A stretch of DNA of 64,000 bases from Nymphaea colorata (Eukaryota; Streptophyta; Magnoliopsida; Nymphaeales; Nymphaeaceae): contig NC_045140.1 in NCBI RefSeq assembly GCF_008831285.2, positions 18,536,370-18,600,369 of the forward strand. Direction: 5' to 3'. Below the pieces are notes generated by a model. That model saw only the letters and a program-made list of their open reading frames with translations. It searched no databases and was not told where the DNA came from. This document shows, piece after piece, positions 1 through 11,095 of this stretch (positions within the stretch are counted from its first letter, which is position 1; every line of letters begins with the position of its first letter). The position numbers were made by a program, and so were the translations under genes.

Positions 1-491
1 GGCCATCAATTACAATCACCTCCAAACCAAATCTGTTGTTGGGGCCCGCATGCTGAGCACTTTCATGTCTACATTTTAGGGCAATAATATCCTAACTTTA
101 GGAACATAATATACCAATTCAAGCTTGATCAAACTGTAAGATAAGGTACATGGAACAAGGCCCAAAAAGTTTAAAGGATGAGTTCAGCTTTTACGCTTTC
201 TGTCATGTGCTAAACTGGAACTTGGCAGGCCCTTGACTCCTCAGGATCACTGGTTTAATCAGCGCCTTAAGTCAGTTTCATCAAGATAAAAGTTAGGGAA
301 ACCGAGTACTGTACTGCCTGCCAATCATGATATGGGCCTTGACCTTTTCAATGAACTCATGAACCAGTGAGGCTTATCATCACTGTAAGTAGTTACAGAA
401 GCCTGCACAAGTAGAACCATGAAGAGTTCATTTGTGTCAATCTCTTGAAGTGAGATGCCCAAAGCTCCGCACAAACAGTGACATGCTTCAG
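1..491 (-). other. Doubtful open frames at the left edge, possible 3' exons of an off-window gene
   Basis: On the minus strand a frame is open from 491 to the TGA at 325-327, directly after a plausible acceptor (CTTTCCCAG at 492-500), and reads fairly protein-like (for example ISLQEIDTNELFMVLLVQ). A second minus frame, about 75 to 1, is open to the window edge (GPNNRFGLEVIVIDG). The plus strand is also open over bases 1-80 in two frames, so the strand is not settled. I recognise no family. These could be exons of a gene lying to the left, or chance. Confidence 0.15.
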
Positions 492-983
492 CTGGGAAAG
501 TTGAATTAAGTTTTAAATGGCAATTAATCGACAGTGGTGTAGCAGTTCAAAGGTGATTTCGAATGCCCAAATGTTATTTGTTTGCCAATCAAATTGGAAT
601 ATCCGTCATGCTGAAAATTTTGGTGGCAAAAAGTCCCCACTTTAACGAAGAAAACAAGAACAAGGGGAACTGGGAGGAAGGAGCTAGTCAGCCATGGAGC
701 AAAGCTTATAACCAACACGAAAGTTAAGGTGGCATGGCTCTTGTGGATTCCATCTGGGCAGCAGTGTATAAAAGAATAGTATTTGCCATCTGGGCAGTAG
801 TGTATCTCAATGTCTAGTTGGGTGATCAGGAAGAGCATATGATCCTACCACTTCATCCTACGAGAGGGCCAAAACACTTACCTTTTCTCTCATCCCCTTG
901 AGGAACAGTCGTGCTATAAGTGATTCGGGATAGGCGCCCGCACTATACTTTAACTTGCATATTAGTGCTTTTTTTTGCAGCAA

Positions 984-1055
984 AGAGAGTTAACATCCCG
1001 AGAATTCAAAATGGATACTAGAGAGTTAACATCTCGAGAATTCAAAACGGATACT
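984..1055. repeat. Tandem duplication, 2 x 36 bp
   Basis: Two adjacent 36-bp units (984-1019 and 1020-1055) starting AGAGAGTTAAC differ at only a few positions. A T-run ending in GCAG lies immediately before (970-980), so the block resembles the start of an exon, but no gene model could be built around it. Confidence 0.85.
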
Positions 1056-3386
1056 AGCTGCCCACCTGCTCCATCTCATCCATTGCGTAAGCCCCTCAAA
1101 GGTATATCTGAACACCCAGTTGTTGCACTCTTTCCAAATCCACTGACAACAGCTAAAGAGCAGGGGCATTTTAACCATTAATTAGGAACCTAATATCCTA
1201 ACCTATATCGTTCCATATTGACTTTGCATGTGCAACTCATGTCTAGATCAACCAAGATCAACCTGACAATGAAAAACATGGATTTCTTCTCCTTTTTCTT
1301 CACTTTTTTTTTTCTCTTTTAAATTTTCCCCGTGTTATTCATTCCTCTGTCTGCCAAACCATCTCAATCATCCATTTAAGGCATAGATGGTGTAGATCTG
1401 TAGGTCCCCAAAGGATAATTTTACGGATTGAGAAGATTGGGTGGGTCAGAAATTTTTTGGACCCTAATTCATAAAGAAAATTATGTTATAAGCAAAAAAA
1501 AAAAGAAGGTACCCAAGTTGAAGTATTAATTTCCAGCAGCTACCCACATGTCTCCTTATAATGAGGTGGCCAGCAGTAGAGAGACAAGGTGGCAGTGGTT
1601 CTTTTTTTTTTCTCCTCCTTTCTTTTTTTGAAATTTAAGGCGAATTGATATTTGAACAATAGGAGGTGAGAAAGTATCAAGTCTGTCTTCACATGATTAA
1701 AGAAATTAAATAGGTACGCACTTCCCCATAGTATATTATTTTGCGTTCGGGGAATGAAAGGAAGAGTATTAATTAAAAAATCTGAAGCCAAAACTTTTCC
1801 TTTCATAGAAGATTCCATGGACACCTCAAGACTCGTTTGTGGAATAGAATGCTAAAGAGAAGAGAGGGTTTTCGGTTTTTTTTCCTTCTGCAGATGAAGT
1901 AATCAATTGCTCGTTATGAAACTGATGTTGGACCCGATCGCTCGCACATACAAAGTTATGATTGATTGTATCTGGTGTTCGGGTCCTCGGAACTTCAGAT
2001 CCAAAGCCCTCCGGGAAAGTAACTTTAAAGTCGGAAAACATCCTCTTAAAGCTAACCAGAGTTAACCATCAAAGCTACAGACCTTGTGCTCTCATTAAGG
2101 AAGCTTCACTGAAGCTGGTCCTGATACTGCAACTGTTATTTAAGTGGCTTTTCTATTCGGTGAAAATTACGAATTGAGTGTCAGAAGAAACAACGGCGAC
2201 GCAAATATTTTTCTCGCAGAGTAAATACAGACTATGTACTGGAATTTTACTGGCCAATGCAAAATTTGATCATTCTTTAAGATGCAAAATTTGAAGCTAA
2301 TTAGGCTTCCTTTTTTGGGCGTAATAACTCAACAAGACGGCTTTCTGGGGCTCGTTACGGATCTAATCCACAGAGGACATGCCCGCTGTACTCCACCAAA
2401 CTAACTTTGAGGACAACCGTCCCCTAATCGGATTCCAGAAATAGTTGGGTGTGGGAATCATTGGCGTAACTTCACAGTTACAAAAGAGATGCGACAGCTT
2501 TTCGTTTTGTAGCCACTACCAACAATTTGTTCTGGATTTCACCTGCTTTGTTTTGCAACGAAAAGTTAAAAACTTTTGTCTTATAATCACCAAAAAGATA
2601 ATGCAATAAATAAAGTGGGAAAGAGTGGAGTGCGTTACCCAGTAAAATAACAAAATTTTACTTTTTCTTGTAACTTTCAGAAAACCTGATTTTTTTCTTC
2701 CTCTTTCATTCGGACTTTTTCCCTCAACAAAGGCACTTTTGGCTTTAAATCTGTGCACGACAAAGGCTAAGAAGATCCATATAGAAAGCAACTCTCTCTC
2801 CCTCTCATGAAGTGAGACAAGAAAGCACAAAAAGATTCACCGACTAGTGAAAATCTCCTTAGAGCTGAGAGGAAGAAGCCCCAATGATACCAGCTAAAAG
2901 AAGAATGATTAACTCCCATTATAGGTCCGGTCATCACGAGATTTGGTAACACACTACAACCTCAATTCAATTGTTTCAAAAGCAGAGAAAACATTGCCGT
3001 CATCAATAGTCATCATTGACATCATCATTCTAGATATTATATGAAACCAATAGAATTCATTAATTGATATTATGAGAAACAACCAGAAATTACATTAAAA
3101 ATGAATCAAAAATCAATCACACTCAACTCCCACTCCTCATCAGCACACACCCATAATGCATTGATGGTAGGTGAGTGGGGGAACCTGCCTGCCCATGATG
3201 ACTCAATAAACCACACTTTTCCATCCAAGGTCTTCCCCTTCCTGTCTTTGCAACTCCAACATGGGGGACCCCCACACACAACCCACCATTCCCTCTTCTT
3301 CAGCTGACAATTAATTGCCACCCTTGACCTCTTCATCCCTATCTTTTCACCTCATTTTCAACCCCTCCAGAAAAATACCACATATA

Positions 3387-3409
3387 AATAATAATAATAA
3401 TAATAATAA
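3387..3409. repeat. AAT microsatellite
   Basis: About seven uninterrupted AAT units in the region downstream of the cyclin gene. Confidence 0.9.
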
Positions 3410-3656
3410 AAACAAGCCCAAAAGGAATTAAAAGCTGTAAACAACAAATATCCGAAAAAACACCCGGAACAGATATCGGTAGCTGGGTGTCTTTCCCTTT
3501 TTTTTGTTTTTGGTTATCAAGCATCGGAACCCTTTGAAAAAAATACTTCGGGTCCTGCACCACTCAAACAACTCTACACAGGCTATACTATTTTCCCATC
3601 TTTACCACTTTTTTTTTTCTTTTTTATTACTATGACCATCACTTATTTTTCTGCTC

Positions 3657-6600
3657 TTAGTTCAGTCTTCTCCTTTTGTTGGAGGAAGAATATGAAGGTG
3701 AAGAAGAGACTGCTGAGGATCCTTCGTTACGCTCCAACACTGTAACGGGACTTTGAGGAATGGTGACTCTGAATTTTGGTGGAGTCATGGACGCGCTCCT
3801 ATGGTCACTTTCAGTCAAATTATTTTGCATCAGTCTACAACAGTTGCTTATGCTATCCTGTAGAAAACACGGTGCAACAATTTATATCTGTTACTGTAGT
3901 TTTGTAGTTCTCGTTCTTTCGAAACATCCGTCGGTGAAACATTTTTTTTCCAAATTCCTTACGCCCCTTAACCGTAAGACGACAAGAATGGCGATTTTAG
4001 CCTTACCTTGTCCATTCCAGTGCCCCAAGATGCAGCACTTCCATGATCAGTCCTAGCAAGATCTGGGATCTCATCAGCAGAACGAAGAGCAGCAGCGGCA
4101 GCTATGGACGACGGTCGAAAGTCCCCGAAATCAACCACTACAATCAAGCAATTAAGATCGTCAGAATTAATTGTTGCTTCAAGAAATATAGGATAATAAA
4201 CATGACCAAGAAGGATTAATTTGCTAACAAACTAGGTGCGGCAGGACTAAAAGCAAGTTGAGGGGCAATAATTTACACGAACAAAAGCAAGCAACCATAC
4301 GTGTTCTTCCACTGGGCTTAGATAAGATGGTAGATTTGTCCATTCTTTGTACTATTTATTTGGCCTCAAACAGAGGTTAAAGACACTTTCGTTTTCATGG
4401 GGCCAAGGATGATATACGCGTTCGGCACACGAAGAAAGGACTCATAAAGGCACTCCAGTGCCGGTTATGATGCGAGAATTACCTCGGATTGTATCAAGAA
4501 TTAGCTGGTTCGCACGGGATACAAGAAATCTCGTGAACAGTCGGCTCGAATCGATCTTCCGAGCGAACGTATCAATGAAATTGAAAGGCGTGACAGATCG
4601 CAGCTTCCAATTCAGCTTGGTCAGGATCAGGAGCTCCATTCTGCAAATGGTGCGGGGTTCAAAGATGAATTTTGTTTGCCCAACCTGTAAAAAAACAAAA
4701 CCACCAAAAACTTATTCAAAGAACGTGGGAAGTATAGGCTGAATAAAGTTTTATAAAAATTACCTGCAGATCTACCAGAGAAGGGACTACTGTCTCCTCC
4801 ATTTTAGCAGCTAGTGACAAGCAAGCTACCGATAACAGTTGCAGTGGCCATCCATTTGCTTGCTGGTAAACAGATGAAGAAAAACCCGGATGAAAAACAA
4901 GCAGATAAAGATCGTGAAGCAAAGAATACAAAGGCATTACCAATAGAGCAATTTTCAAACCGCGATTGTTGCAAATTTTTGGCAAAGGGTTAAAATTTCA
5001 TATTTAGGAGTGGAAAGAATTAAAAGAAAGGATTTTCTTGACCTTCGATAACTGAGTCACACCCCATTAAGAACTTTTTTTCCTTTTTGCCCCTTTAAGA
5101 AGGGTGAAAAGGCAAAGATTCTATCCAAGGGCCTTTTGGGTTTTAAACTTTTCTCATTTTCCCCACACCCCCACAACTGAAAAAAGAAACGGGTACACAG
5201 TCCCGGGGCCCAGAGATGCTCCACCCAATGCCAAAAACAGTTCATGAATATTGAATTGTGGGTCCAACCAACCATAGCAGACCGCTCCCACCGAGCCATT
5301 GTTCTGTAGTAATAAACTAACCTAGAAGGACGTGAGAATTGGTCGCCCTGCATCGGTATTAAATTGCAAGAACAGTGAGCATATTATACCTTCTAATTTG
5401 ACCAACATAGCTACCTTACCTAAAATACAAGCAAACAGCAGCACTAATCCAGTACCTCTACAGAAAGCAAGTATGAAAATCAGATGTGACGTTTAGAATT
5501 ACCAAACTTCGGAAAGATACTTTTTTTAACATTGAAAAGAAGCAAAACTGTACACATAACTCGACCAAGATATCCATCGGTACTGCATGAGTGCAAGTGC
5601 TTATTTATTGCATTCCACTCATGCGGAGAGCAGAAACTGGCAAAAACCGTATCCTCATTATATAAATCTGTCATTGCATCTCCACTACTAAGCGAGAGCG
5701 CCACGATCATCAAATACGAACTTATGCCTAACATAGACATGGTGTTCTATATAGCCCACATAAAGTTTCATTCTTTCCAGAAAGAAAAAGGATCGAAACG
5801 TGGTAGGCTTCCACGTTGCAGCAAAATGCAACGTTACTCAAGAAAATGGAAAAGCCTAGAGAGAGGAAAAGCTCGGGTGTTTGGTCAATTTCGTAATCAA
5901 ACAGCGCCAACGCTTTGCAGAGGCGCGGCGCAGGATATCGAGACGCACGAAACCATGCATCTCCTCTTCTTTCAACGCAGTTTTCCAGTAGACAATTATA
6001 AAGATGCCTCTCGATATTATGCCAAGAGCAGCGATTCAGAACGGCCTACCACTCTGCCCTCAGGAGTAAAAATTGTGGACGAGGAACTTCAGTATGTAGA
6101 TCAGCGATAACACGAGTCGGCAGATGAGACGAAGTGTTTCAACTCAAACATTTAATTGGGTGTATGCCCACAAAACAAGCGGACTTGGCCGAGCCTCCTA
6201 TGCTCGAGCAAATACAATACAATCATATGAAAACGATCCTCTGGCGTGTCCTCCTGTCAAAAAAAATTCAGGAAAAACGCAAGTTTTCCTTGTATCTGAT
6301 CCCAGATAGCCATAATAATTTCTCATAGTAACAGCAACTATGCCATTTTTTACTACGTTAGATTTAAGTTGTAATTGTAGGGACCGCATGACCATATTCT
6401 GAGATTGAAGACCCTCCCAAAAAATATGAAATCCGCTGCTCCATATGGAAAATATTCGCTTCCAGCCGTTGGTATTTCATTAAAAACAGGAGATAAAAAA
6501 TGGTCATCAAAAAATAAAACTTTCTTTTTGGTGAGAAATTATGAGGGAAACGGTAACAAGAAGGTGCCGCCAGACGAAGGAAAAAAAAACAAATAAAAAA

Positions 6601-7786
6601 CGAAAAAAGGTAATTCGACCACAGGCTGTTTTCAGAATGACATCCAATATCGCCACGATATTTTTTACTAAAGAAAACAGCAGCAACCACTGGACGATTT
6701 ATTGACTGAAAATCGCCGATAACGTATCTCTTTCATCAAAGCTAATAAACGACGACAGAGACCGGGAAAGACGATAGACGACGACGATTTTTCAATCGGA
6801 CTGCATATTCGTCACCATCAACTACGATAACGATTAAAACGGACAAAAAGGAACAGAGTACGGTAACAATAATTTGATAAACTCGTCGATTCTGAATCGC
6901 CGAATAATACGATCCAGGACCAGATGGAACAGAAAAAGTGACTATTTTCCTTTGATAAAAGGCCTTTTACATCAATTAGAAATAACAAAGATAATAAATA
7001 GGACGAGACGATCGCCGCAGCCGATTTTGTTGAATCAGCCAGAACACTCGACGTTATTATCCACAAAAATAACTATGAAAAAAGTGGGAAAATCATGATG
7101 AAGGAAGCCGATTTTTCACTTATTTTCCGACGTTAAACGCCAAAAAGTGGCCATAGACGCAGCAAAAAATGAAGGTAAAGAAAAAGAGAAAAAACGGTCA
7201 TCACTTGTAGTCGCCGATTCAACGTCGCCACTGCGAGAATGCAGCGACTAAGAGCAAAAATAGAACGAAGAAGAAGACAGACGGACGAACATACTCACGA
7301 AAAGCCGTTTTATTACGTTAAACGCCGATCGGATACCAGAAAGCGAGCGAGAGGGATGATTACCGGCAAGCAATGAACGGACAGGAACCGATCCATGTAG
7401 TTAACGGCCAGGTACGCCGTCAGGGGACTGAAACTGTAGTACGAGCGAACCTGCAAATCCACCGGATTCCGGTCACCCTAACGCCATTACGTCCATCAGA
7501 CGGCAACAAACGAACGGATGAAGCGGGTTATTGTTTTTACCTCAAGGATCCAATCGACGGCCTCCCGCCGAGCGGAGGCCTCAAACGGGCGGCTCCTCAG
7601 GCTGGCCGGGAAACCGATCCCTGGCAAGAACTCACCCTCGAAGCCTAGGAACACCGCGACCGACTCGTCTTCGTCCTCATCGTCATCCACTGTCGCTGGA
7701 AAATCAGTCTCGGACGGGAGAAAGGCGCATTCGTCTGAGTCGACGAAGCTCGCGTCTTCTCCGCACAGGAGATTCTGGAGAGACAT
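3657..7786 (-). CDS. CYCD1: D-type cyclin, CYCD1-like, complete, 6 exons
   Basis: Predicted 321-residue G1 cyclin that would pair with CDKA and drive RBR phosphorylation at cell-cycle entry. Coding exons (minus strand): 7541-7786, 7364-7450, 4764-4862, 4483-4684, 4007-4137, 3657-3857; all junctions are GT-AG and the total of 966 bp is in frame. The Rb-binding LxCxE motif is LLCGE at residues 6-10. An acidic, PEST-like stretch lies at about 34-42. The cyclin box starts near residue 72 (REAVDWILE) and includes [14 protein letters not shown] (92-105), [20 protein letters not shown] (115-134, with the conserved Lys131) and [20 protein letters not shown] (159-178). The C-terminal cyclin fold contains [20 protein letters not shown], and the protein ends in KRRRLN, a basic tail usual in the family. 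The start was chosen so that LxCxE sits at the N terminus; an in-frame ATG 81 bp upstream would only add a non-conserved basic leader. The piece FLPGIGFP before the cyclin box favours CYCD1 over CYCD2/4. Intron 2 (4863-7363) is 2.5 kb. Confidence 0.93.
4863..7363 (-). other. Large intron 2 of the cyclin gene, CpG-rich in its 5' half
   Basis: This 2.5-kb intron separates the MDRFL exon from the [12 protein letters not shown] exon. From about 5880 to 7360, and especially 6690-7350, CG dinucleotides are frequent although the sequence is otherwise AT-rich, unlike the CpG-poor intergenic DNA of the window. A plus-strand frame of 192 codons (5532-6110) crosses it, but shows no recognisable domain, has no matching exon neighbours and is treated as chance. 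Confidence 0.8.
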
Positions 7787-8027
7787 GGCGTCAAGGCAAC
7801 CCTTCCACCTCCCCCTATGTTCATGCTCTTTAGTATTCCGGCGAGTCGAACGCCGCCATTTTTTCAAAGAAAATCGGTTATCCGGAGGTTCTCGCGTCTC
7901 TTAACTGCAAATTTTGGTCCGAAAACAACCGCGTCCTTTTCCCGTTCGACGGAAACTATGGTGCCGGCGGAATTGACTCGGCGGCTACAGAAGACGAGAG
8001 CAACTCCAAGACTGCACTCACTCTCCC

Positions 8028-8036
8028 CTTTTATCC
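8028..8036 (-). promoter_or_regulatory. Possible TATA box of the cyclin gene
   Basis: Read on the minus strand the sequence is GATAAAAGGG, about 240 bp upstream of the chosen ATG. It would give a 5' leader of roughly 200 bp. There is no experimental support; position and sequence only. Confidence 0.35.
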
Positions 8037-8542
8037 GTGGCATGGCTGCTCCCAGATGACAAAGGAGCCCTTCACCATCCCGTAGATAACAAAATACTTC
8101 TCACGCTTACCAAAATTACCCTTCATTTGTCATCATATGACTTTACTTCTTTTCGTGCAATTTTTTTTACTATACACTAGATTAAATTTATGTCACATGC
8201 TTTATTTTATGATTATTATTATATCCATCTGTTTCAAAAATTAGACAATTTCATAAAATTATCTTGCTGCTAAATAATTTTTACAGACCCTAAGAATCTT
8301 ATGCAGCGCCAAGTTGTTTGTATGATTTATTAGGTTATCAACATTTAATTTAGTCACAATCTGCAATTAGAAGTGAAAAGTAAATTCTACGAACGATACG
8401 TTTACACGAGGACGCTTCTGTAATTTGAACGCCATTGGTATTTTGATGTCAGTAGCCCTCGGCTTTCGTATGGGAAAAGGGCATCGTGGTAATTAAAGGA
8501 TAAACTAGGGGGCGTAGATGGATAGCTCCTAAATGGAGCCCC

Positions 8543-8556
8543 GGGGGGGGGGGGGG
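8543..8556. repeat. Run of 14 G
   Basis: An uninterrupted guanine run flanked on the left by CCCC, within the GC-richer region upstream of the cyclin gene. Such runs are rare in this AT-rich window and are prone to length error. Confidence 0.9.
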
Positions 8557-8595
8557 CATTTTGGTTATTTGCCTGAGGGTGAGGCCAAAATCCTT

Positions 8596-8603
8596 TTTCC
8601 CGC
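8596..8603 (+). promoter_or_regulatory. E2F-type site TTTCCCGC upstream of the cyclin gene
   Basis: A perfect TTTCCCGC lies about 810 bp upstream of the cyclin start. Related CCCGC-containing sequences occur nearby (CTTCCCGC near 8639, and a minus-strand TCTCCCGC near 8710). E2F/DP factors bind TTTSSCGC in plant cell-cycle promoters, so the context is suitable, but occupancy is inference. Confidence 0.4.
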
Positions 8604-11004
8604 TAAATTTGGTGGCTCCGATCGAGATCCCCTCCGGCTTCCCGCTCCCGCGACCACACCGCGGTAAAAACGAGAGAGGAGAGAGAGTGGGAGGGTAAAA
8701 GAAAATAAAAAGCGGGAGAAAGAAGTAATCACAGTAAAATAAGAAAACTTATTGTACGTAAATACCCTTCCGCTGTGCCCCCCCTTCTCGTCCTGCGTGA
8801 GTCAAACCCCAGGACCGTCAATGCTGCGATGTACCTCCGCCAAGTTACGAAAATACCCGTGAACTCAGGTCTATTTCCGCGCCGAAGGAGTTCGAGTTGG
8901 TGGGAACGAAGGAAGAGGGTTAGGTGCTTTTTCGGTATCCTGCGGAGTTAATTTATTCCCCGAAACTGACAGGGTCTGTTCTCGTACTTTGACTCAGGAA
9001 GAATCAAGGAGCCTGCCCCTCGGGACACGTGTCGAGATCTGAGGAGCGCGACGGAACCATCTATGGCTCCCCGACTTCCTCTCTGTTTACAGCTGTTATC
9101 CAACGAAGGTGAAAGGATAGAGCGATCTTTTGGTTTTTACTGCTTGGATTTACCTTCCCCGGAAATGCCGATCGTGTCCCCCCAGTTCCCGGCCCCTTCT
9201 GTTTACCGCAACCCACTCTTCTAGATGCCAAGACCTCCGGATCGGATCCAGACGCATATATGTTCAACTCGACCCGTCAATGACAACGAAAATGGATTTT
9301 TTTTTTTTTTTTTTTTTTGCATCGTCTATATATGCGCCTACCAACCAAACCATCTTAAGAAGGTCACAAAAGCCCTAGCTATTCACTGCTTAAGATTTGA
9401 GAGATTTTATTCCGTTTTCTTTTCAATTTTGATAAAACAATAAGCAGAAAATGGACACGGTGGTCAAGGCATCAAAATTGTAAAAGCTGTGATCAACTGC
9501 CCCCCTTGAATTCCCCAAATATATTATCTATTTTAATATACTTGTTAAAGGAAAGTCCTACTAGTAGGCGCTATTTAGCAGTCCCTAATTGAGAAAAAAA
9601 CATTAAGCTCCACTTTGATTTGATCCGTGTACATTGACTTGGTCGGCCCCGGAGAAGCGGGTCCCGGGTCTTCACTCGTCTTTCCATCAACTCAGCCCAA
9701 ACCAAAGTTGTGGATCTTAACTCGAAGCAGGCCTCCCTTTTTTTCCTTTATAAGTTGGAGCCAGCCAGACATCTACCAGTTTATGCCCTCAGATAAACTT
9801 TTCTCAGTCATCTCTTAACTTGGAAGACCACTAACCCCAAGATCCCATTTTGGTTCAACGGATCGTCCTCAAAGCAATTCCAGATCCGAGTAGGTTACAC
9901 TATGGTAGAAATATGGATCTAGGTGGGGAGTTATTTAAACTACCAGCCGACACTTGCATGGTTGAGCGAGAGACAGTGGATGCGGTCCCGTTCCAAGGTC
10001 CAGACCCGTCCCATGTCCCGTCAGACCAGGCATGTGGTTGGTGTGATTGCTTGTGGGTCAGTCGGGAATGTGTCAGTTTTGGTGGGGTTCGATTCTTAAC
10101 TCGGACCCGTGCTATCCATTGTTAGATAGACCCGGACTCTAGCTTGGTCCACATTTTGCTCCATGAGTGCTCGGGTCTTTCTCATTTGGATGTGGTAAGT
10201 CGAAGTCCATACCCAGATCCAAAAACGTGAGATTGAGCAGCTTTTTGACGTGAGGATTGCAGTTACTGAACGCAGCGATGGACAGGTCAGTTAGTCCTCT
10301 GCATGGTCAGACCATCGGTACCGTTGGGTCCGAGCAATTGATGACTGGACACAGGTCGAATGGTCAAACGTTCAGAGCCGAACCACCTTTAGCCAGACGC
10401 GGTCCGGCTGGCAACAGGAACATAAAATATAAAAACTAGATTGTCGACTACACCCTCACTCCTTGTCCACAGAACGGAGTCACAAACACGTTTATGTCAA
10501 TCAAGCTATTAATTATCAACTTAAGTGTGCTTTATGCATAGCAGTACAAATGAAGATTTTTTTTTTTTTTATTGCCATATTTAATATATTATAAGTGAGA
10601 ATAAACCTCATATAAGCTATGAGCGCAAACTTACTAGCTAGGACACCAATAACCTTGTTAGGCATAGTTTGGTTTGTGATGATTCAAAGGGGAGCTGCTA
10701 GGATAAATGCATCTATAGCGGTGGAGGGGGAAAAGCTTTTGTAAGAAAAGCACTAACGTCCAAACTTTTAGTTTAAGAACAAGGACTAATATGTATAATG
10801 TAAAAAAAGTTAAAAGAGGGTATCAGCCTTCACTGAAATTGAAGTATATTAGGAATCGTCCAATATAAAAGGCGTTCAACCATTACTGCAATTCCAATAG
10901 AACATCAAGGGGAACGAAAGATTTGGAAAAAAGGCTTTATTGGTACACGCTTGTTAAGATTCGTGAGAATAAAAGATTTATATATTGTGGGCATCTTAGA
11001 CTCT

Positions 11005-11095
11005 TGATTTAACTAAAAGGTGTAGCGTAGTTGGCCGGGCCGATTGCACATGAAAAGGTGTGTCGCTAATTTGGTGTCTTGAATCGGCCCTAAAC
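11005..11095 (+). repeat. Possible tRNA-derived SINE head
   Basis: TAGCGTAGTTGG near 11025 resembles a pol III A box (TRGYNNARNGG). About 50 bases downstream TCTTGAATCGG is a poor match to a B box. No tail or target duplication was seen, so this is a weak call. Confidence 0.2.

Larger units (their letters stand above)
492..3656. other. Intergenic, no supported gene
   Basis: AT-rich sequence with short homopolymer runs. It holds a near-repeat of a 20-base piece at about 748 and 788, a 36-bp tandem duplication at 984-1055 and an AAT microsatellite near 3390. Short frames on both strands look random. The last few hundred bases probably include the 3' untranslated region of the cyclin gene that ends at 3657 on the minus strand; no clear polyadenylation signal was singled out. 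Confidence 0.6.
7787..9060. other. Upstream region of the cyclin gene
   Basis: GC-richer and CpG-richer than the rest of the intergenic DNA. It contains the 5' leader, the TATA-like and E2F-like motifs, the poly-G run and several purine-rich stretches (GAGAGAGGAGAGAGAG near 8675). No second gene reading away from the cyclin was found. Confidence 0.6.

Noticed and set aside
7518..7904. Plus-strand frames of 100-128 codons
   Set aside because: They lie antisense to the first cyclin exon, which has the LxCxE motif and the start of the cyclin box in frame.
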